DNA of 7,090 nt from Candidatus Gastranaerophilales bacterium (GTDB taxonomy: Bacteria; Cyanobacteriota; Vampirovibrionia; Gastranaerophilales; Gastranaerophilaceae), in contig CANQOM010000081.1 in assembly GCA_947625445.1 (NCBI GenBank), forward strand, positions 1-7,090, in the 5' to 3' direction. Position 1 is the first letter of the stretch, and every line of letters begins with the position of its first letter. Of the stretch, positions 1-4,268 are shown one piece after another. A program made the position numbers and the translations under genes. Below the pieces are notes generated by a model that saw only the letters and a list, made by a program, of their open reading frames with translations, was not told the origin of the DNA and did not search any database.

Positions 1-1277
1 CCAAAAATTTCTTAGAAATTGACCCTGCATTAGATGATAAAAATGATCCCAGAACAGTTAAAGAAGAATTTAAAGGTTTTATAAATGAATGTCATAAACG
101 TGGTATAAGTGTAATGCTTGATTTACCAAGTTGTGCTTCTTATGATTTATTTAAAGAAAGACCTGAATTAATGGCATTTGAAAAAGACGGTACACCTAAA
201 ACTCCGGGCGGTTGGAATGATATTAGAATGTTTAGCCCTTGGAAAGATGAAACCAAAGGTGAATTAAATGAAGACTTACTTCAAATGCATAAAGATTTTG
301 TTGATATGTGTATTGATTTAGGTGTTGACGGAATAAGAAGCGATGTATCAAGAACTAAACCTACTCAGTTTTGGGATATATTAATAAACTATTCACGCCA
401 AAAGGATCCTGAATTTGCGTGGTTGGCAGAAAGTTATACATATGAAGATGCTTCTCCTCAATTAAATATGAACTATGACAGACCTGAAGATGCTTTAAGG
501 GCCGGATTTGATAGCTATTATGGTCAGTATCATATATTCCATGAATGGACTAAAGCTTCTCAATTAATGGATTATGTTAAAGAAAATCTTCAAATGTCTC
601 AGGAACTTGATTCAGGTAAATCTGTTATCGGTTCATTCGGTACTCATGATGATATTTCAATAATGAATCATGGCGGAGTTACATATTCAAATCTTGTTTC
701 AGGTATACAAGCAACTCTTCCGATGCTTAACCCATATTATTTTGACGGATACCAAACAGGTGATGATTATATGTATGATTATGAAGGTACAACAGATAAT
801 GAAACAGATACTGATTCTAATGAATGTACTGTTCATAAGAGTAAACCTGATATATTTAATTTCTCAAGACCGTTAATTGGTAAACACCCTGAAATCGGTG
901 ACTTTATGAAAAATACTCTTGAAGTCAGAAATGACGAAAAGTATCATGATATATTAACTAAAGGTTCTTTTATTCCTTTAAAATCAGATAATAAAGATGA
1001 TAAAATAATAGCCTATGCAAGACATTTAAATGGAAAAACTCTTTTAGTTGTAGCCAATAGAGATGTAAACTCAAAACAATCGGGAAATATAGAAATTCCG
1101 GGCTTAAAAGATAGTCAAAAATTAACTAATTTATTCCAATCATACGGACAAGAATCAACACTTCAAGCTTCCAAAGACAATTTAAAGGTTGATTTAGGTG
1201 CAGGAAGAGTTCATTTGTTCGAAATTGATACTCCCGATATTGAAAAAAATGCGGCTGATGTATTAAAACAGAAATAG
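1..1277 (+). CDS. GH13 alpha-amylase-superfamily glucan hydrolase or transferase, 5'-truncated
   Basis: The reading frame is open from the left edge (first full codon at base 3) to TAG at 1275-1277, giving 424 residues; the start is outside the window, so the ATG at 114 is internal. It carries the C-terminal half of a GH13 (beta/alpha)8 barrel plus a C-terminal beta domain. Region I is the VMLDLPSC segment (Asp codon 120). Region II is GVDGIRSD, with the conserved Arg and nucleophile Asp (codon 342). Region III is WLAES, with acid/base Glu (codon 429). Region IV is FGTHDD, with the His-Asp transition-state pair (codons 645 and 648). All three catalytic acids are present, so it is probably active on alpha-glucans. 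Region I lacks the usual Asn-His and is followed by a KERPEL segment. I recall similar departures in GlgE/maltosyltransferase-type enzymes, so transferase activity is possible; exact specificity cannot be assigned. The C-terminal domain (about window residues 325-410) includes a TLLVVANRD strand. Any signal peptide would be off-window. Confidence 0.88.
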   Translation, partial: KNFLEIDPALDDKNDPRTVKEEFKGFINECHKRGISVMLDLPSCASYDLFKERPELMAFEKDGTPKTPGGWNDIRMFSPWKDETKGELNEDLLQMHKDFVDMCIDLGVDGIRSDVSRTKPTQFWDILINYSRQKDPEFAWLAESYTYEDASPQLNMNYDRPEDALRAGFDSYYGQYHIFHEWTKASQLMDYVKENLQMSQELDSGKSVIGSFGTHDDISIMNHGGVTYSNLVSGIQATLPMLNPYYFDGYQTGDDYMYDYEGTTDNETDTDSNECTVHKSKPDIFNFSRPLIGKHPEIGDFMKNTLEVRNDEKYHDILTKGSFIPLKSDNKDDKIIAYARHLNGKTLLVVANRDVNSKQSGNIEIPGLKDSQKLTNLFQSYGQESTLQASKDNLKVDLGAGRVHLFEIDTPDIEKNAADVLKQK

Positions 1278-1279
1278 GA
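1276..1279 (+). promoter_or_regulatory. Shine-Dalgarno AGGA of the 100-residue ORF, overlapping the GH13 stop
   Basis: AGGA begins inside the TAG stop of the GH13 gene and lies 7 bases before the ATG at 1287. This spacing fits a ribosome binding site and suggests that the small gene is translated from the same transcript, possibly by re-initiation after the GH13 stop. Confidence 0.55.
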
Positions 1280-1286
1280 ATCCAAA

Positions 1287-1589
1287 ATGCAAGTATCTTT
1301 TAATCCTTCAATTAAATATTCTTCAGCTTCTTTTAAGTCAAACAATAAAAAACTTTCAAATACAAAATTGACAAAAGAAGAAATTGCAACGACTAAAATA
1401 AAAAAATCTATATCTGAGCTTAAATATATTGTAATTGGTATTGGGATTATATATTTTGCAATGAAAAGGACTTTAAAACATAACAGAATAAACAATATTG
1501 TGAAGGCAGCAGAACGAAAAACAAAAATGGCAGCACCTGAACAAATGAAATCTCTGCTTATTAATAAGAGTCCGTTTTCAATAATTTAA
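1287..1589 (+). CDS. Unrecognised 100-residue protein with one probable membrane segment
   Basis: I do not recognise a family. The ATG at 1287 has an AGGA ribosome binding site 7 bases upstream and starts 9 bases after the GH13 stop, so the two genes probably share a transcript. Residues 1-20 are Ser/Asn/Lys-rich and contain FNPSIKYSSASFKSNN. I recall short SFK/NFKG-like N-terminal segments in many Gastranaerophilales proteins, so this may be a clade-specific N-terminus. Residues 21-45 are charged. Residues 46-59 (KYIVIGIGIIYFAM) form a short hydrophobic stretch followed by K60, R61, K64 and R67, consistent with a single-pass membrane segment whose basic side faces the cytoplasm. Residues 65-100 are basic and probably helical. 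There are no cysteines and no catalytic motif. The last 29 bases overlap the end of deoC on the other strand. It is probably a real gene, given start spacing and composition, but conservation is untested. Confidence 0.6.
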   Translation: MQVSFNPSIKYSSASFKSNNKKLSNTKLTKEEIATTKIKKSISELKYIVIGIGIIYFAMKRTLKHNRINNIVKAAERKTKMAAPEQMKSLLINKSPFSII

Positions 1590-2220
1590 CGCCTGAGCTT
1601 GTTCCAAGTCTTGATGCCCCTGATTTTATTAATGATATTGCTTTATCTCTATCTTTAATACCGCCTGAAGCTTTTATTTTAACGTTAGTATTTTTTAAAG
1701 TTTCAGCCATAAGCTTTATGTCTTCTTCTTTTGCACCAACACCGTTTTTTACAAATCCGGTTGATGTTTTAGCATAATTTGCCTGTGTTTCTGCTATTAT
1801 ATTGCAGGCTTTTATTATTTCTTCTTTTGTTAATAAATCAGTTTCAATAATAACTTTAAGCGGTATATTTTTACAAACTTGCTTTACTTTTTGAATATCC
1901 TCTTTTGTATAAGAATAATTTTTATCTTTTAATGATTGTATATTAATAACCATGTCAATTTCATCAGCACCGTCTTCTATAGCCTTTTTAGCTTCAAACG
2001 CTTTAACTTCCGTAATGCAGGCTCCGAGAGGAAACCCTATAACTGTTACAATTTTTACAGGTGTGCCTTTTAAATATTCTTTTGCAAATTTTACATTACA
2101 ACCGTTAATGCATACTCCTATAAATGAGTATTTTTTTGCTTCTTCAAACAGATTTATTAATTCTTCTTTAGTGGCATCAGCTTTTAAAAGAGTATGTTCA
2201 ATATATTGTGACAAATCCAT
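1561..2220 (-). CDS. deoC: Deoxyribose-phosphate aldolase (DeoC)
   Basis: DeoC is a cytoplasmic class I aldolase that cleaves 2-deoxy-D-ribose 5-phosphate to glyceraldehyde 3-phosphate and acetaldehyde, the last step in catabolism of deoxyribose from deoxynucleosides. The 219 residues match the usual bacterial length of about 220, and the protein is complete. It begins with IEHTLLKADAT, the family's opening IDHTLL-like strand. Further landmarks are GFPLGA (62-67), DEIDMVIN with the catalytic Asp89, IIETDLLT, YAKTSTGF with Schiff-base Lys151, and KIKASGGI with the second active-site Lys183. It ends in GASRLGTSSG (201-210), the phosphate-binding loop. The ATG at 2220 lies 3 bases after the recO stop, with an AAGGT ribosome binding site inside the end of recO, so it is translationally linked to recO as the last gene of pilT-recO-deoC. 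No deo-operon partner (deoA, deoD, cdd) is visible. The usual short Tyr-ending tail is present (KTDSY). Confidence 0.96.
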   Translation of the reverse strand: MDLSQYIEHTLLKADATKEELINLFEEAKKYSFIGVCINGCNVKFAKEYLKGTPVKIVTVIGFPLGACITEVKAFEAKKAIEDGADEIDMVINIQSLKDKNYSYTKEDIQKVKQVCKNIPLKVIIETDLLTKEEIIKACNIIAETQANYAKTSTGFVKNGVGAKEEDIKLMAETLKNTNVKIKASGGIKDRDKAISLIKSGASRLGTSSGVKLLKTDSY

Positions 2221-2223
2221 ATT

Positions 2224-2988
2224 TTACCTTATACTTTCAAGCATTTTAACAGTTTTAAATTTTTTCGGAGAGTAATATTCAATATAATTTTTTAAAAGAT
2301 TAATACAAACATTGCAGATTTTTTCTGTAGCAAGGTCATCATATTTTGTATGAACAGAAAAATCTTCTTTTAACAATACGGATAAAAATTCCTTTATTTT
2401 ATAGGGGATTTTTATTTTTTTGCAAATGTCCTGAGCACAGGAAGCACAAATAATGCCTCCTTGTTCTATTGAAAAATATATTTCATCTGATTCACAAGGT
2501 TTAAGACATTTAACACAACTTTCAAATTCCGGAGTATAACCTGTTATATCCATAATTTTAAGTTGAAATCTTAAAACACATAACATAATTTGTTCTTTTG
2601 TTTTTGCTTCAGACATTTTTTCTAATAATGTATAAAAAAGATTATAAATATCTTCACTGTTAGGGTCGTTTTCCACTCCGAAATTATTGACTATTTCACA
2701 ACAATACATAGCATAAAACAGTTTATTTATATCACTTCTTAAATTAAAAAATGTATTTAAAGCTTCAGCTTGACAAATAGTATCAAGATTTCTGCCTTTA
2801 TTAAGCATCATTTGATTGGCGACCAGTAGTTCCATTCTTCCGCCAAGTTTGCTTTTTGTTTTTTTTATCCCCTTAGCAACCCCTCTTATTAATCCTCTTT
2901 CTTTGGAATACATTACTATTATTTTATCGGATTCACTTATATTATATGATTTGAGGTTGATTACATTTGTAATAAACTGTTCTTTCAT
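2224..2988 (-). CDS. recO: DNA repair protein RecO
   Basis: RecO acts in the RecFOR pathway: it binds SSB-coated single-stranded DNA, anneals complementary strands and, with RecR, helps load RecA at gaps. From the ATG at 2988 the protein is 254 residues, a normal RecO length. The N-terminal part (about 1-80) is the OB-fold domain, recognisable from VINLKSYNISESDKIIVMYS, then GLIRGVAKGIKK and a basic KLGG stretch. The middle and C-terminal parts are helical and hold a four-cysteine zinc site, CVKC (Cys158, Cys161) and CASC (Cys181, Cys184). A TTG at 2997 would add three residues (MEI) directly after the pilT stop. I prefer the ATG because it puts the first strand at the usual distance from the N-terminus and has GGAA just upstream, although only 3 bases separate GGAA from the ATG. 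recO starts 9 bases after pilT and ends 3 bases before deoC, so all three probably form one operon. Confidence 0.93.
   Translation of the reverse strand: MKEQFITNVINLKSYNISESDKIIVMYSKERGLIRGVAKGIKKTKSKLGGRMELLVANQMMLNKGRNLDTICQAEALNTFFNLRSDINKLFYAMYCCEIVNNFGVENDPNSEDIYNLFYTLLEKMSEAKTKEQIMLCVLRFQLKIMDITGYTPEFESCVKCLKPCESDEIYFSIEQGGIICASCAQDICKKIKIPYKIKEFLSVLLKEDFSVHTKYDDLATEKICNVCINLLKNYIEYYSPKKFKTVKMLESIR
2226..2230 (-). promoter_or_regulatory. Shine-Dalgarno AAGGT of deoC, inside the end of recO
   Basis: On the minus strand AAGGT spans the last sense codon and the first base of the TAA stop of recO, and lies 5 bases before the deoC ATG. It supports the chosen deoC start and coupling of the two genes. 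Confidence 0.55.
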
Positions 2989-2997
2989 TATTTCCAA

Positions 2998-4092
2998 CTA
3001 AAAATCCATTTTTTCGCTGCCTGAGTATACACCTCTCATATATTGTAATAATTCATTTCTGTTATCACTGTGTTCTATTGCTACTTCTTTTGATATTAAA
3101 CCTTGTTTGTACAGATTGTATAACGACATATTAAATGTAATCATATCATTATAAGATCCCTTTTGAACAAGCTTATAAATTTCTTCCAATTCATCTTTTA
3201 AAATAAAATCTTTTATAGTAGGAGTGGTAAATAAGATTTCAAAAGTAGGGATTCTGCCTGAATCATCTTTTTTAAGTAAAAGTTTTTGAGAAATAGAGCC
3301 TCTGAAAACTTCTGCAAATTGACTTCTTATAACTTCTCTTTCATTAGGAGGGAAAAAGCTTAATATACGGTTAATTGTTTGTATAGCATTAAAAGTATGT
3401 AAAGTTGCAAAAACAAGGTGCCCTGTTTCAGCAGCATGTAGTGCACTTCTAACGGTTTCCATATCTCTTATTTCACCAATCAATATAACATCAGGATCTT
3501 GTCTTAAGGCAAATTTTAAACCATCAATGTAGCTTGTTGTATCAATTCCGATTTGTCTTTGAGTAAATATTGATTTTGAACTTCTATATATATATTCAAT
3601 CGGGTCTTCAATAGTAACTATATGCTTATTCTTTGTTTGATTAATATGTTCAATAAGAGATGCAATTGTTGTTGATTTACCTGAACCTGCAACTCCTGTT
3701 ACCAACACAATTCCGTTATCAAAATTAGCAAAATTTGATATGCAATCAGGCAAATTTAATTGTTCAAATGTCGGAATATCATAAGGTACCAAACGTACGG
3801 TCATAGAATGAAATCCAAAAGACATAGCCAAATTTACTCTGAATCTGGATACACCTTTTAATTCATAAGGAAAATCAGAATCATAGAATTGATATATTCT
3901 GTCACGCATTGCAACAGGAACCATTGTTTCTATTGCTCGCATCATATCATCTTCTGTAACAGGCGGTAATTTTGATTTTAATATTTTCCCGTTAATACGA
4001 AAACATGGAACTTCTCCTACCATATAATGAAGGTCTGAAGCACCTATTTCTTTCGCCTTTTTTAATATTGAATTTATTGAATATTCACTCAT
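2998..4092 (-). CDS. pilT: Type IV pilus retraction ATPase PilT
   Basis: PilT is a hexameric cytoplasmic ATPase at the base of type IV pili that powers pilus retraction in twitching and in pulling in DNA. The protein is complete at 364 residues, typical of PilT. The N-terminal PAS-like domain (about 1-105) includes GASDLHYMVGEVPCFRINGK. The RecA-like ATPase domain follows, with Walker A GVAGSGKST (133-141, Lys139), the Asp box around VTIEDPIEY (159-167), Walker B DPDVILIGEIRD (199-210, catalytic Glu207), and the His box TGHLVFATLHT (223-233). These motifs, the N-terminal domain and the short C-terminal region mark PilT rather than PilB, which is much longer. The C-terminal AIRNLIRE-type motif, important for retraction, appears as TIKDFILK (292-299), well diverged from the consensus. 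The ATG at 4092 has no clear ribosome binding site. It is probably the first gene of pilT-recO-deoC; no other pilus gene is visible. A PilU-like paralogue remains possible. Confidence 0.93.
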   Translation of the reverse strand: MSEYSINSILKKAKEIGASDLHYMVGEVPCFRINGKILKSKLPPVTEDDMMRAIETMVPVAMRDRIYQFYDSDFPYELKGVSRFRVNLAMSFGFHSMTVRLVPYDIPTFEQLNLPDCISNFANFDNGIVLVTGVAGSGKSTTIASLIEHINQTKNKHIVTIEDPIEYIYRSSKSIFTQRQIGIDTTSYIDGLKFALRQDPDVILIGEIRDMETVRSALHAAETGHLVFATLHTFNAIQTINRILSFFPPNEREVIRSQFAEVFRGSISQKLLLKKDDSGRIPTFEILFTTPTIKDFILKDELEEIYKLVQKGSYNDMITFNMSLYNLYKQGLISKEVAIEHSDNRNELLQYMRGVYSGSEKMDF

Positions 4093-4120
4093 TTTAATAC
4101 TTTCTATTAGATTACTCGGA

Positions 4121-4138
4121 CATAATATAAGTATAATA
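4121..4138 (-). promoter_or_regulatory. Possible -10 region for pilT-recO-deoC
   Basis: Read on the minus strand, this AT-rich stretch contains overlapping -10-like hexamers (TATTAT, TATACT, TATATT) 30-45 bases upstream of the pilT ATG. No convincing -35 hexamer lies 16-18 bases further upstream for any of them, so the exact element is uncertain. A promoter is expected here because pilT leads the operon and smc runs the other way. Confidence 0.3.
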
Positions 4139-4140
4139 CT
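4130..4140. repeat. Short perfect inverted repeat AGTAT-A-ATACT
   Basis: An 11-base sequence with 5-base arms around one central base lies in the divergent pilT/smc region and overlaps the possible pilT -10 region. It could be a small operator, but such short AT-rich palindromes are common by chance in DNA of this composition. It is too short and too weak to act as a terminator. Confidence 0.25.
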
Positions 4141-4209
4141 TTTTTTATTTTTATAAAAGTAATTTACATAAAATTTTCTTAGATAAATTTTTAAAGATAT
4201 GTAATATTT

Positions 4210-4238
4210 TTGACTATTATATTTATTTGTTGTGTAAT
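4210..4238 (+). promoter_or_regulatory. Sigma70-type promoter of smc
   Basis: TTGACT (4210-4215, one mismatch to TTGACA) is followed by a 17-base spacer and TGTAAT (4233-4238, one mismatch to TATAAT). Transcription would start near 4245, leaving an untranslated leader of about 24 bases before the smc ATG at 4269. The leader has no Shine-Dalgarno match. Both hexamers, their spacing and the position fit a housekeeping promoter; there is no extended -10 TG. Confidence 0.6.
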
Positions 4239-4268
4239 ATAATTATCAACATATGTGATATCAAATTT

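Noticed and set aside
670..876. A 68-codon plus-strand ORF inside the GH13 gene
   Set aside because: It is an out-of-frame shadow within a well-supported GH13 domain, with no ribosome binding site or recognisable motif.
1211..1495. A 94-codon minus-strand ORF with hydrophobic stretches
   Set aside because: It is antisense to the end of the GH13 gene and the start of the small ORF. Its hydrophobic look comes from reading Lys/Glu codons backwards in AT-rich DNA, and the sense genes have better start sites and family support.
1557..1568. The palindrome CTTATTAATAAG considered as a transcription terminator
   Set aside because: It has no loop, no G+C-rich stem and no T run after it on either strand, so an intrinsic terminator is not supported.
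1952..2275. A 107-codon plus-strand ORF
   Set aside because: It is antisense to deoC and the end of recO, both of which show clear family motifs. No protein family is recognisable in this frame.
2816..3001. A 61-codon hydrophobic plus-strand ORF
   Set aside because: It is antisense to the RecO OB-fold region. Leu/Ile richness is the expected mirror of a Lys/Glu-rich AT-rich gene.
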